Shown: piece after piece, positions 53,172-61,346 of the stretch
How the letters are laid out: the number at the start of each line of letters is the position of its first letter
Numbering within the stretch: position 1 is the first letter of the stretch
Source of the DNA: Gemmatimonadota bacterium
GTDB taxonomy: Bacteria; Latescibacterota; UBA2968; GCA-2709665
Direction: 5' to 3'
Length of the DNA stretch: 64,000 nucleotides
Assembly (NCBI GenBank): GCA_028877215.1
Contig: JAPPFJ010000014.1
Coordinates: 227,757 to 291,756, forward strand
Translations under genes and position numbers: made by a program
The notes under the pieces: generated by a model
What the model saw: the letters and a program-made list of their open reading frames with translations, nothing else
Told to the model about the DNA's origin: nothing
Databases searched by the model: none

Positions 53172-53262
53172 TTGCATTTCCTAACGTTTTGTACTATACT
53201 TGGATCGCCAGTTATAAATAAGGGCGGAATCCCCGCGGGTTGCGCAGCAGTGCGGCATTCCG
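53172..53262 (+). promoter_or_regulatory. Promoter and structured leader upstream of the DoxX gene
   Basis: The gap 53093-53477 (385 bp) has no gene. TTGCAT (53172-53177), 17 bp, TATACT (53195-53200) is a good plus-strand promoter. About 20 nt after the expected start lies a hairpin CGGAAT..CCGC / GCGG.ATTCCG (53225-53262). The leader would be ~270 nt, which is long for one small gene. I recognise no known riboswitch in it. Confidence 0.45.
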
Positions 53263-53477
53263 TTCGCGGTCGTGGGTCTTGCTATTGTCGGGAGGGAGTA
53301 GGGGCCAGGGCGTTATTGAAACCGTTGATACCGGGCTGCATTGGGGGAAATTGTGTCAGGAGTAAGGTAACCTTATGGGGTCTGAAGAGCAACACGATTG
53401 ACAACTCAATCGGCGGCTGCGCCGTGCAAAGCGCATCCGTACGCTGTTGGTACCAATTCAATAGAGGGAGATGACGT

Positions 53478-53912
53478 ATGTACAAGGAACTTCTGTTCGG
53501 TGGTGCGGAGATCGATTCCGACAAGGCGAATCTGGGACTGGCGATTCTGAGGGTGATTGCCGGATTGAGCATGGCATTCGGACACGGCATCGGGAAGATC
53601 CCGCCTTCAGATGGACTCGTTGCGGGTACGGCCAAGCTTGGATTTCCCCTGCCGGAATTCTTTGCCTGGGCGGCCGCGTTCGGGGAGTTCGGGGGCGGGT
53701 TGATGCTGGCGCTGGGACTGCTGACCCGGCCCGGCACGGCACTGATGGGATTCACGATGCTGGTGGCCGCATTCGGCGTTCACGCGGCCGATCCGTTCGG
53801 CGTGAAGGAGATGGCGCTGCTTTACCTGGCCATCTCGGTGATGTTCCTGCTGGTGGGCTCGGGGAAATACGGCGCGGACGCCTGTATCAGGTCGCGACTC
53901 GATCGTTCCTGA
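53478..53912 (+). CDS. DoxX-family membrane protein
   Basis: 144 aa with four helices: LAILRVIAGLSMAFGHGIGK (about 20-39), FFAWAAAFGEFGGGLMLALG (61-80), TALMGFTMLVAAFGVHA (87-103) and EMALLYLAISVMFLLVG (109-125). The short HGIGKI motif after helix 1 and the GE/GG pattern of helix 2 are typical of DoxX. Members contribute to redox balance or thiosulfate/quinone chemistry. GGGAG lies 7 nt upstream of ATG 53478. It is the only plus-strand gene in this part. Confidence 0.88.
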   Translation: MYKELLFGGAEIDSDKANLGLAILRVIAGLSMAFGHGIGKIPPSDGLVAGTAKLGFPLPEFFAWAAAFGEFGGGLMLALGLLTRPGTALMGFTMLVAAFGVHAADPFGVKEMALLYLAISVMFLLVGSGKYGADACIRSRLDRS

Positions 53913-53960
53913 TTTCCGTGTAGATTTCCCGAATTTGCCGCCGCCGAGACGGCCGGCCGA

Positions 53961-56063
53961 TTACACATCGGTGAGGGAGAAGGCGTACACCTTAAGGAAG
54001 TCCTCGGTGGTCAGATTGACGTCAATTTCCATCGCCTTTCCGTGCTGTCTGACGTCCTCCAGCGGTTGATCCGACACCAGTTCGCGAACCCCGGCGCATC
54101 GTTTGCCTTCCGGCAGCCTGGCTTCGATCCGGAATGCGCCGGGTTCCCTGAAATAGGACGGCACCGTCACCAGGATCAGGTCCTCGCCCACCGAGGGCAT
54201 GATCTCCATGGTCGGCTTCCAGCGGATGTCCAGCGGTCTGACATCCTGCAGCGGCACGCTCGGCGGAAAGCCCTTTGCGACCACGGGCAGCCGGTCTCCC
54301 ACAAGCGACAGAATCAATTGCGCCACCACCTGGCGGGAAAAGCTGAGGACGGTGGTACCCTCCGGCCTCTGGTCCACCCACCTGGACGGGATGCCTGCCA
54401 CGAACACACCGTTGCCCTTACCTAGGCGTTTCAACGTCATAGCCGGTCGTGACGACGGGGAACCCTCTTCCCCGAACACCGCCAGCACGTCCGTCTCACC
54501 CTCCGTTTCTACCTCTACCGCGAGATCCAGCCCGAGAACCGGGCGGTTCCTGCCCTTCCAAGGGTCCCACGCGGTCCTCTCATCCGGCCACGGGAGGTTG
54601 TCGAACGCCTCGTGGTCGGCGGCGGCCTGGAAGATGCGGGTACCCTCTGCCGGTGTACACGACGAAATCCCGAATGCCTCGCTGAGAAATGAACCGTTAA
54701 ACGGGCGACCCAACTCGTCCCTCGTGGCCGTCTCTCCCATCGCCAACAGCGTACCGCCTTCGCGCACGTACGCCAGGAGCGCGTCACGCTGGCTGGCTGA
54801 CAGACAGGAGGCATTGGGCAGCACCACAACAGGATAGCGATCGAGGTACTCGGGAACCAGCTTCGACGAAGGCAGATACCCGTGCGGCAGACCGTTGTGC
54901 GCGGCCATCTGTCCCGTGGAAAACATTCGATTCATGCGCCAGTTCTCACGGCCCCGTGCGGGCAGCGACTCGTCGCAACACTGCGTTTCCAGGCTGTCCA
55001 CCACGGCAACGGAGACCACGGGCTCGGTGCGCTCGAAGTACGGGTCCAGGCGAAACGCCTCCTGAAAGGTCCGGTGCATCGGAGACACCCGCTGGAGCCG
55101 GTAGGTATAGGCCGTCACGCGATCCACGCCCAGAGCCGGCGGGACCACGGCCTGCCACCATCCGTCCCGTTCGTCCAGAGGCCGGTGGAACTCCGGGTGC
55201 GACATGCCCTGCCCCAGCATCACGCTCACCTTGTCATCTCCCAGCGTGAAGCCCTGAAGGAATCGGCAGCACTCGCTAAGGAAAGTTTCGGGAGGTGTAA
55301 ACAACCCGCTTCCCACGGACGGCAACACGCACGTGTAGTAGGCATCCACGGCCAGACCGTCTATGGCTTCGACCATGCCGTCGATGTCCATGCCGCAGAC
55401 CCATGGGTTGATGTCCCAGAAGGGATGCGGGCCGCTCTGAAATACCGCGCGTACCCTGTGATCCCGGTTCAGGGCTGTCTTCATCTTTCCGTGCACGTCG
55501 TTCCAGCGCCTGAACCGCCAGGTAACCAGACGCGCTTTTTCGTCCGGGTCCCTGAACGGCGGCATGGGGATCCTCCCGCCGAATTCGCCGTCCCAGTCTT
55601 CCTGGCAGGTCCGGCAATAGCACGCGATCAGATCCACGTCTCTGCCGAAATACGCTTCGTCGTTTACCCAGACTTCCGTGAGATTCGGAATACCGCCCAA
55701 TCGTTCCAGAAAGTCCATATATCGCTTCTGAAACACCGGGTTGTACGGACATCCCCATACGGCCGGCAGGTTACCCAGTTCCTCGTGGTCCGCATCCTTG
55801 CTGAAAACGGCTTTCTGTTCGGGGTGCTCGGCCAGGTGCTGGTAGGCGTATTTCATGAATCCGGTGAACGTGGAGACCTCGAGGCCGTATTCCGCCGCTC
55901 TCCCGGCCACCTCTTCTACGGCTGCTTCGTGGCCGATTACGGCCGCCACGGTAACCTCGTGGTAGCCCAGCTCCGCTACTTCCGGAATCTCGTCCACAAG
56001 GGATTCCGGCCGGTTCCGATAGTCCTGCAGGAAAGCGATCCGCTGAATCTTCCGCTTTTTCAT
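53961..56063 (-). CDS. GH42-like multidomain protein with CYCxxC motif (2)
   Basis: 700 aa. The domain order is the same as for the gene at 46914. The barrel has VSTFTGFMKYAYQHLAEHPE, IPNLTEVWVNDEAYFGRDVD (Asn-Asp-Glu) and IACYCRTCQEDWDGEF; SVMLGQGMSHPEFH and RVTAYTYRLQR continue it. A flavodoxin/GATase-like domain contains PVVVLPNASCLSASQRDALL and YVREGGTLLAMGETA, and two beta domains end the chain. Probably a beta-galactosidase-like enzyme on an unusual sugar, intracellular. GGAGG lies 6 nt before ATG 56063. Confidence 0.78.
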   Translation of the reverse strand: MKKRKIQRIAFLQDYRNRPESLVDEIPEVAELGYHEVTVAAVIGHEAAVEEVAGRAAEYGLEVSTFTGFMKYAYQHLAEHPEQKAVFSKDADHEELGNLPAVWGCPYNPVFQKRYMDFLERLGGIPNLTEVWVNDEAYFGRDVDLIACYCRTCQEDWDGEFGGRIPMPPFRDPDEKARLVTWRFRRWNDVHGKMKTALNRDHRVRAVFQSGPHPFWDINPWVCGMDIDGMVEAIDGLAVDAYYTCVLPSVGSGLFTPPETFLSECCRFLQGFTLGDDKVSVMLGQGMSHPEFHRPLDERDGWWQAVVPPALGVDRVTAYTYRLQRVSPMHRTFQEAFRLDPYFERTEPVVSVAVVDSLETQCCDESLPARGRENWRMNRMFSTGQMAAHNGLPHGYLPSSKLVPEYLDRYPVVVLPNASCLSASQRDALLAYVREGGTLLAMGETATRDELGRPFNGSFLSEAFGISSCTPAEGTRIFQAAADHEAFDNLPWPDERTAWDPWKGRNRPVLGLDLAVEVETEGETDVLAVFGEEGSPSSRPAMTLKRLGKGNGVFVAGIPSRWVDQRPEGTTVLSFSRQVVAQLILSLVGDRLPVVAKGFPPSVPLQDVRPLDIRWKPTMEIMPSVGEDLILVTVPSYFREPGAFRIEARLPEGKRCAGVRELVSDQPLEDVRQHGKAMEIDVNLTTEDFLKVYAFSLTDV

Positions 56064-56185
56064 TGAATCCTCCCGTATAAATATAGGTATTTAACTTGCT
56101 CCTGCAGGCTGGTCCGTGGCCGTACTCATTTTGCGGATTGGCCCGTTTCGTGACGGCGAAATCGCCTGGTAGATCTCCATTTGGT

Positions 56186-57424
56186 CTACCAGTATCCGCG
56201 CCACCGGCCTTCCCAGTATCCCCACAGCCATCCGGTCAGGCTGTCCATATCCAGCAGCCGGGTCTCCACCATCCACTCCGGTGGTACAGCCTGGTTTTCT
56301 ACCAATGGCATGATAAACCGAAAGGTATCCAGATCAAGGGTTTCCAGAATATGCCTTGCGGTTGACGCCATCGCCTCGTCCCGGAACCAGGGTTGCGCCG
56401 CGACGCAGGCCCTGGCGAAGATGCCCGACCTGCCGGTCGCGGCAGGGCCTGCACCCCACAATGCCGCCGAGAGGATTTCCCGTTCGCCGCTTTCCACGTC
56501 GAAAGTCCACTGGTATGCCTGTGTCCCGTTGGGCAGAATGCCGGTTCGAACCATATCGTAGTTCTGCAGCATCAGGCTGCGCCACAACTCGTGGTTCGCC
56601 GGGTCGAATTCCATCAGCAGCGCCGGAAGGTACAGCGCGCGCCAGCCGATTCCGCCGGTCAGCTTTCCGCTTGGGCGATCGAACCGGACGCTCGTATCGC
56701 AGGCCTCGTACCATCTCCCGATCTCCCGGAGATATCGCGGGTCTCCGGTAGCCCGCCAGGCCAGGTAGAGCAGCGGCGTATGGATGATGGCATAGGACCA
56801 CGTGGCATTGGTCCAGTTCTCGCCCAGAATGGTTTCCACCAGCGACTCATGAGTGTATCCGAAGTAGCCGTGCGGAGAGACATAGTTCCACTTGATGTCG
56901 AATTCGGCCATGTCCACGAGGATCTCGTCGATGGCGGCGAGGTCGTCCGCCGGCGCAATGGGCCGATACGCCGCCAGCCCGACCAGGATGCACTGCACCT
57001 GGTCGCCGGACGACTGTTTGCTGTACACGCCGCCATAGGGCTTGCACATATACCCTCGCTCGCCCTTCTCCACTCCAAGCCCATGGATATACCTGAGCGC
57101 CCCGAACGTGCGCCGGCAGATTGCCAGGACGCTGGAATCGCCATCACACCGATACCGGTAACTCATGGCGCCGAGATACCATGCCGTGTCCGTGGGCGTG
57201 TTCTCCCAGGCCCGCCAGACGTGCATCGGCGGCATTCCGATCTCGGCCTCCGTCTTTCCCTGGAGGTGCCGGTGGCGGTACGCCCCGCGGTAGTCATCGG
57301 CCGACGGCAACTGATAATCCTCGGCGCGCACCAGCATGGGCAGCATGCCGTGATCCTGCAGCAGATGGTCCTCGACGACGGTCTGGATCCGGTTCGCCTT
57401 GGCTTCGAGTTCCGCGTCGGTCAT
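56186..57424 (-). CDS. (alpha/alpha)6-barrel protein, glycoside-hydrolase- or lyase-like
   Basis: 412 aa of alternating helices with conserved aromatic and acidic residues: HVWRAWENTPTDTAWYLGAM, GERGYMCKPYGGVYSKQSSG, WATSY-like NATWSYAIIHTPLLYLAWR, GGIGWRALYLPALLM. The pattern resembles alpha-barrel glycosidases and polysaccharide lyases, but I could not choose a family. No signal peptide. GGAGG 8 nt before ATG 57424; 122 bp upstream of the GH42-like gene on the same strand. Confidence 0.68.
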   Translation of the reverse strand: MTDAELEAKANRIQTVVEDHLLQDHGMLPMLVRAEDYQLPSADDYRGAYRHRHLQGKTEAEIGMPPMHVWRAWENTPTDTAWYLGAMSYRYRCDGDSSVLAICRRTFGALRYIHGLGVEKGERGYMCKPYGGVYSKQSSGDQVQCILVGLAAYRPIAPADDLAAIDEILVDMAEFDIKWNYVSPHGYFGYTHESLVETILGENWTNATWSYAIIHTPLLYLAWRATGDPRYLREIGRWYEACDTSVRFDRPSGKLTGGIGWRALYLPALLMEFDPANHELWRSLMLQNYDMVRTGILPNGTQAYQWTFDVESGEREILSAALWGAGPAATGRSGIFARACVAAQPWFRDEAMASTARHILETLDLDTFRFIMPLVENQAVPPEWMVETRLLDMDSLTGWLWGYWEGRWRGYW

Positions 57425-57506
57425 CCGGCGCCTCCACTGCTCATACGGTTCTCTTTCGGTCCGTTACGACTTCGACTGCCATTCCCGATCGGAAACCCGA
57501 CTGCGG

Positions 57507-57923
57507 TCACTCCACTTCCGATAATTTCGTCTCCTCGGGTACGTCCGTGGGGCTTTGAAAGTACAGGTTATATCCGTCCGGATCGGCCGCGGACGTGACC
57601 CACATTCTGTTGCCGACTTGCGGTTCCGAAGCGTCTATGCCACGAGACTTGATCTCCCGATAATATCCGACGGCGTCGTCGCAAAAGAAGAAGAGCGAGA
57701 CGCCTTCGCCCTTATTCTCGCTGAACTGCCGCGAGTCGTGTCCCTCGGTCCTGAATTCCTGCAGCATCAACTCGGCGCTGCCCATTTGCAGGTTGCACCA
57801 CCTGATGACGCCTTCGTCCGCCCACTTGCCCTCCAGCTCGAAGCCGAGTCCTTCAACGTAGAACGCCAGCGATGTCTGCATCTCCTTGACGGCGAAAAAG
57901 GGGACAACTCTGTCGACTTCCAT
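57507..57923 (-). CDS. VOC-superfamily protein (glyoxalase/bleomycin-resistance fold) (1)
   Basis: 138 aa, one vicinal-oxygen-chelate module pair: VVPFFAVKEMQTSLAFYVEG, then GFELEGKW, and SAADPDGYNLYFQSP at the C-terminal half, whose Asp-Pro-Asp-Gly turn and final acidic/aromatic residues are typical. The aromatic FYVEGLGFE helix end is diagnostic. Ligand unknown. GGAG 6 nt before ATG 57923. Confidence 0.85.
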   Translation of the reverse strand: MEVDRVVPFFAVKEMQTSLAFYVEGLGFELEGKWADEGVIRWCNLQMGSAELMLQEFRTEGHDSRQFSENKGEGVSLFFFCDDAVGYYREIKSRGIDASEPQVGNRMWVTSAADPDGYNLYFQSPTDVPEETKLSEVE

Positions 57924-57960
57924 GGGATTCTCCTTGTCGAGGTTAGTCGGATGTCCGGCA

Positions 57961-58317
57961 TCAGCGACTCGAAATCTGCAGCGCGTTTCCGTCGGGATCC
58001 TTAAAGTCGCAGCATTCGGAATTCACGTAGTAGTGGTGTTTTCCCACGCGAACTCCCGCCTTCCGAAGTTCCTCTCGCGCCGCGCCGACGTCATTGACAA
58101 TGAAGACGAGCTTGTTCCGGTTCCGCCCGCCGCAGCCGGGTTTTCCCGCGCGATGGATGGCTACCTCCACTCCGCCGCTGGACAGCCGGACCCAGCCAGC
58201 GGGGTCGTGGTCCGTCGCTTCCGGCGGCATCAGGACCTTCATTCGCATTATGTCCCGGTAGAATGAAACCATGCGTTGGACATTATCCGTGAAGTAAATG
58301 TATCGCGTTGCCAACAT
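57961..58317 (-). CDS. VOC-superfamily protein (2)
   Basis: 118 aa: YIYFTDNVQRMVSFYRDIMR, GVEVAIHRAG, KLVFIVNDVGAAREELRKAG and CCDFKDPDGNALQISSR. The His of AIHR and the Asp/Gln positions of DPDGNALQI are the usual metal sites. It lies 37 bp downstream of nothing but repeat DNA and 37 bp before the first VOC gene, so the two may form one transcript. The ATG at 58317 has no clear Shine-Dalgarno. Confidence 0.85.
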   Translation of the reverse strand: MLATRYIYFTDNVQRMVSFYRDIMRMKVLMPPEATDHDPAGWVRLSSGGVEVAIHRAGKPGCGGRNRNKLVFIVNDVGAAREELRKAGVRVGKHHYYVNSECCDFKDPDGNALQISSR

Positions 58318-58379
58318 GGGATGGGTCTTTCCAATTCCATCTTCGAAATCGGGTAAATGTCAGGCGGTAGGCGTAACGC

Positions 58380-58550
58380 GGGTAGACGTGAGACGTAAGA
58401 CGGTATTTGAAAAGCGGGTAGACGGGAGAGGTAAGACGGTAGAAGGAATCGTTGCCCGGTATGTTTTTCCTCCTTGCCTTGGGCACGAAAAGATTCATCA
58501 CCAGGCAAGTAATCTCTTCCCTCTCACGTCTTGCGTCTACCCTTCCTGTG
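58380..58550. repeat. Family C composite repeat, copy 2
   Basis: Left end with two tandem units: GGGTAGACGTGAGACGTAAG, then CGGGTAGACGGGAGAGGTAA. Right end with one inverted unit: CTCTCACGTCTTGCGTCTAC. The layout is copy 1 reversed. The single-unit end encodes the last residues (HRKGRRKT) and the TGA stop of the gene at 58524-59465. Confidence 0.7.
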
Positions 58551-59465
58551 AACCGCCCGCAGCACCGCGTTCAGTTGATGTGTCAGGTACTGCGATACGC
58601 TGCCGACCATACCCACCGAGTCCATCAGCGGGAACGTGGGGCCGTGCCAGTCTCCGTCCGGATCGTTCACGCGTCTTCCGATGACAACCCCCGATGGACT
58701 GATATGGGAACGCAGCCGGTCAAGCCCATCATTGATCGTTTCGACGGGAAGCGCGCGTCCGGTTCTTTCAGACCATTCCACCAGGTAGTACATCCCACGC
58801 AGAATGTCGTATTCGAAGAAACGGGGAAACAGCGGCTTCAACCAGGCTCCGTTGATGATGCGGCTGTCTTTCTTCGAGCAGACCAGTCGATGTTCGATGA
58901 GATAGCGTGCGCCCTCGTCCAGGAATCTCTGTTCGGCATCCGTATAGTTCCGGTTCGTGAAAAACAGAATGGCTTCCAGCGGAGGCAGCGAGGATGCGAT
59001 CGAGCTCTTTCCCGACCCGCGACAGGCAGCCGGCGAGCAGTTCAAGCCGCCGTCCGGCAACTGGTGTTTCAGGAACCACTCCCGAATCCAGGGGAGTTCG
59101 GCATCCACGTCGCAGCCGCATGACGCGAGTACCATATAGAATACGCCCAACTCACAGTGACAACAGTCCATTTTCGCCCGGTCGGAATCCGTTTGCGGTG
59201 CATCAGCCGGATCGACAACAAACCTGGGCCAGGCGCCGTCTTTGAGCAGTTTCAGCGCCTTGGCGACAGCCAACTCCGGGATTCGTCCGGATTCTCCCAT
59301 CTCGTACAATGCGGCCATATGCCACCAGGGGCCGTTCCATTTCTTCCGGCTCTGCCGGTCGGGAACGTGGAAGATATCGTCGGACTCGAGGAAGTTGATG
59401 GTCCTGGAGATTGCCCCCGATATTCCGGCTTCAATCTCCGCACATGGGTTCTCGCGCTCGCCCAT
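58524..59465 (-). CDS. Alpha-barrel prenyltransferase/squalene-cyclase-like protein
   Basis: 313 aa, mostly helices, of the terpenoid-cyclase/protein-prenyltransferase-like alpha/alpha toroid: KWNGPWWHMAALYEMGE, HCELGVFYMVLASCGCD, WIREWFLKHQLPDGGLNCSP, FFEYDILRGMYYLVEWSERT. The LPDGG motif after a helix is typical of QW-like repeats. Substrate unknown; similar proteins occur beside glycosidases in environmental genomes. The start ATG 59465 overlaps nothing and follows CTGGAA. The last eight residues come from repeat family C. Confidence 0.72.
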   Translation of the reverse strand: MGERENPCAEIEAGISGAISRTINFLESDDIFHVPDRQSRKKWNGPWWHMAALYEMGESGRIPELAVAKALKLLKDGAWPRFVVDPADAPQTDSDRAKMDCCHCELGVFYMVLASCGCDVDAELPWIREWFLKHQLPDGGLNCSPAACRGSGKSSIASSLPPLEAILFFTNRNYTDAEQRFLDEGARYLIEHRLVCSKKDSRIINGAWLKPLFPRFFEYDILRGMYYLVEWSERTGRALPVETINDGLDRLRSHISPSGVVIGRRVNDPDGDWHGPTFPLMDSVGMVGSVSQYLTHQLNAVLRAVHRKGRRKT

Positions 59466-59482
59466 CGATTGTTCCAGGGTTA

Positions 59483-60481
59483 CTATAGCTTGTCTTTGGC
59501 TATCGTCGCAACGGCGATATGCATCCCCTCGCCGTTGTCTCCGCCCTCGAACCGATTGAAGTTCGTCTTCAGATTGCATCCCGCGTAATACAGCATCAAC
59601 GTATCTCCCGCGTCCACCACGCAGGGCGTTGAGACCGTCTTCCAGTCGTACCTTTCCAGGTCCCGAGATGCCGCAAATGCCGGGGTCTCGTGGTTCAGCG
59701 TCCAGGTAACGCCATCGTCCGATGTGTCGCAGAAGATCTCGTGGTAGACCATATTCATCGGATCATCCTTCTCTTTCAGATGGCCGATATGCCACATGTA
59801 CCAGGTCCCGTTGATCCTGTGGACTTCCGGATAGACGCAGGACCTCGTGTTTCCGGTTGCCTTTACGGCGTGCGGCTCGAGCCGGGACCAGGCGATGCCG
59901 TCTTCCGACGAGTACTCATACACATAGCCATAGGCCGTTTCCCAGGAGTCGTCGGGGTTTGGACTGGCATTGAGCCACATGCGATATCGGCCGCCTTCCC
60001 TGCGTACGCATGGCGCCCGGCATTCATCGATCAGGGGTTCCTGCAGGAATTCCCAATCTATGCCGTCGCGACTGGTCGCATATCCCATGGCCGAACTGAT
60101 GTTCTTCGCCAGGATACCATCGTCCCGGTATTCCACGTGGGTCGTGCTTCCGAACCACATCTTGTAAACCTGCGCGTCCTCATCGAACAACACCCATGGG
60201 GTATGCAGACTCTGGCCCCATGAAAGCCGGTCGGCCGTCAGAATGGGATTGTCCGGGTGCAGGGTCCATTCAAAGCCGTCGTCCGATTCCGCGTATCCGA
60301 TACACGTTCTGTACAGCGTGGGCCGCACCTCCGAACCGGAAAACCACATTCGGTATTTACCCTGGGCGTAGATGACACGCGGGCAGTAGATGTTGCATTT
60401 CATCCACGGCTGGGGCGGCGGCGAGTTGCTGAAGATGGGCGTGTCGGGTCTTTCCCACGGCTGTGATTGTAATAGTGGCAT
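59483..60481 (-). CDS. GH43/GH32-like five-bladed propeller protein
   Basis: 332 aa with repeated blades of the form YxMWFSG...YAxSxDG.xW: KYRMWFSGSEVRPTLYRTCI, GYAESDDGFEWTLHPDNPIL, YKMWFGSTTH, GYATSRDGIDWEFLQEPLI, YMWHIGHLKEKDD. These occur in glycosidases of clan GH-F/J and phosphorylases (GH130). A catalytic acid triad is not certain. No signal peptide. Three ATGs in a row occur at 60487, 60484 and 60481; GGAGG is 7 nt from the last, which I use. Confidence 0.82.
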   Translation of the reverse strand: MPLLQSQPWERPDTPIFSNSPPPQPWMKCNIYCPRVIYAQGKYRMWFSGSEVRPTLYRTCIGYAESDDGFEWTLHPDNPILTADRLSWGQSLHTPWVLFDEDAQVYKMWFGSTTHVEYRDDGILAKNISSAMGYATSRDGIDWEFLQEPLIDECRAPCVRREGGRYRMWLNASPNPDDSWETAYGYVYEYSSEDGIAWSRLEPHAVKATGNTRSCVYPEVHRINGTWYMWHIGHLKEKDDPMNMVYHEIFCDTSDDGVTWTLNHETPAFAASRDLERYDWKTVSTPCVVDAGDTLMLYYAGCNLKTNFNRFEGGDNGEGMHIAVATIAKDKL

Positions 60482-60503
60482 CATCATTCCTCCCAGGTTT
60501 CGA

Positions 60504-60929
60504 CTAATCTTCCGTTACACCCACTCGTCCGGCGACACCGGCGGGGCCGCGCCTGCCGGGTATCACCTCGACAGGTGTGGGAATCAGCCACTCTCCTCCA
60601 GACTTCGTCGCTCCCCTGACGCGGCCATCGCGTGCAAGCTTCCGAATTCTGCGTTCCGAGACGCCCAGTCGAATTGAAGCCTGCCGGACCGTGAGGTTGG
60701 CGACGTCGTCCGCCGGGGCCTCGGACGTCAATTCGAACTCGACGGGACTCGGCTGCTTGAGTGTACTGAAGTCGTGGATCAGGAAACCGATAACCTCTCC
60801 GTCGTCGTTCAGCCGTTTGAGGACGCGCTCGTCGTCGGTCGAACTGAAGTACCCCTCCCTGAACGCCCACAAGACCTCCAGCATGTCCCCATCCTCGTCG
60901 TACCAGACCGACACTGTCTCGTTGGCCAT
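60504..60929 (-). CDS. DUF2283-HTH fusion, candidate antitoxin
   Basis: 141 aa. Residues 4-~55 match DUF2283 (VSVWYDEDGDMLEVLWAFRE, VLKRLNDDGEVIGFLIHDFS). Residues ~75-115 are an excisionase/MerR-like helix-turn-helix: LTVRQASIRLGVSERRIRKL ending ARDGRVRGATKSGGEWLIP. DUF2283 proteins are common antitoxin partners of RelE-fold nucleases. ATG 60929 follows GGAG with 7-nt spacing, and the Shine-Dalgarno lies inside the end of the toxin gene (2-nt gap). Confidence 0.82.
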   Translation of the reverse strand: MANETVSVWYDEDGDMLEVLWAFREGYFSSTDDERVLKRLNDDGEVIGFLIHDFSTLKQPSPVEFELTSEAPADDVANLTVRQASIRLGVSERRIRKLARDGRVRGATKSGGEWLIPTPVEVIPGRRGPAGVAGRVGVTED

Positions 60930-60931
60930 AT

Positions 60932-61237
60932 TCAATCTCCTTTGATTTTCCGGGCGAGATAGGCGGTGAGAATTAAAGAGTAGCTCGTCCCTCTCTTCAC
61001 GACCAGGCAAATGTAGCGGTTCCTGCCCCGCAGATCCGGATAGAGCCGGTAGTAGAGCTGCACCGTCCGGCTGGATCTGGAGGGCCTCACCACTTCGGGT
61101 CTGGCAAGGGTTTCGCTGAACCGGTGCATCTGAAAAGCCATTTCGGGATGCCTCTTCATGAGGTGCCGGAGCCTCTCGTCGGTAAGCCGAACCTCGTTTC
61201 CACGTTCATCTGCGAAACGACGCACACGGGTCTCCAA
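60932..61237 (-). CDS. PBECR2-like nuclease-fold protein, candidate toxin
   Basis: 101 aa with the pattern of the barnase-EndoU-colicin/RelE-like PBECR2 group: VRLTDERLRHLMKRHPEM (opening strand and His-rich helix), FSETLARPEVVRPS, VQLYYRLYPDLRGRNRYICL and the terminal SLILTAYLARKIKGD (Thr-Ala-Tyr with basic residues). RNase action is inferred. The start is probably TTG 61237 after GGTGA. Downstream of the nested operators, upstream of the DUF2283-HTH gene. Confidence 0.78.
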   Translation of the reverse strand: METRVRRFADERGNEVRLTDERLRHLMKRHPEMAFQMHRFSETLARPEVVRPSRSSRTVQLYYRLYPDLRGRNRYICLVVKRGTSYSLILTAYLARKIKGD

Positions 61238-61249
61238 TCACCAGATGCC

Positions 61250-61308
61250 GTACCGAAAACTATACCGAAAAACGGTATAGTGCAACAGAAACTGTTATCA
61301 GTACGGTA
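61250..61308 (-). promoter_or_regulatory. Nested operators and promoter of the toxin-antitoxin-like pair
   Basis: The 59 bp hold three dyads: ACTATACCG-aaaaa-CGGTATAGT (61259-61281), AACAG-aaa-CTGTT (61285-61297) and outer GTACCG (61250) with CGGTAC (61303). On the minus strand TTGCAC and TATAGT are spaced 15 bp, so the main dyad lies on the -10 box. The HTH protein is the obvious candidate ligand. Confidence 0.65.
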
Positions 61309-61346
61309 CCAAATAGCATCAATTTGAGGGGTTTGCTCCCCCTTGT

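Noticed and set aside
54882..57598. Plus-strand frames of 394 and 401 codons (54882-56066 and 56393-57598)
   Set aside because: Antisense to the second GH42-like and alpha-barrel genes; no motif.
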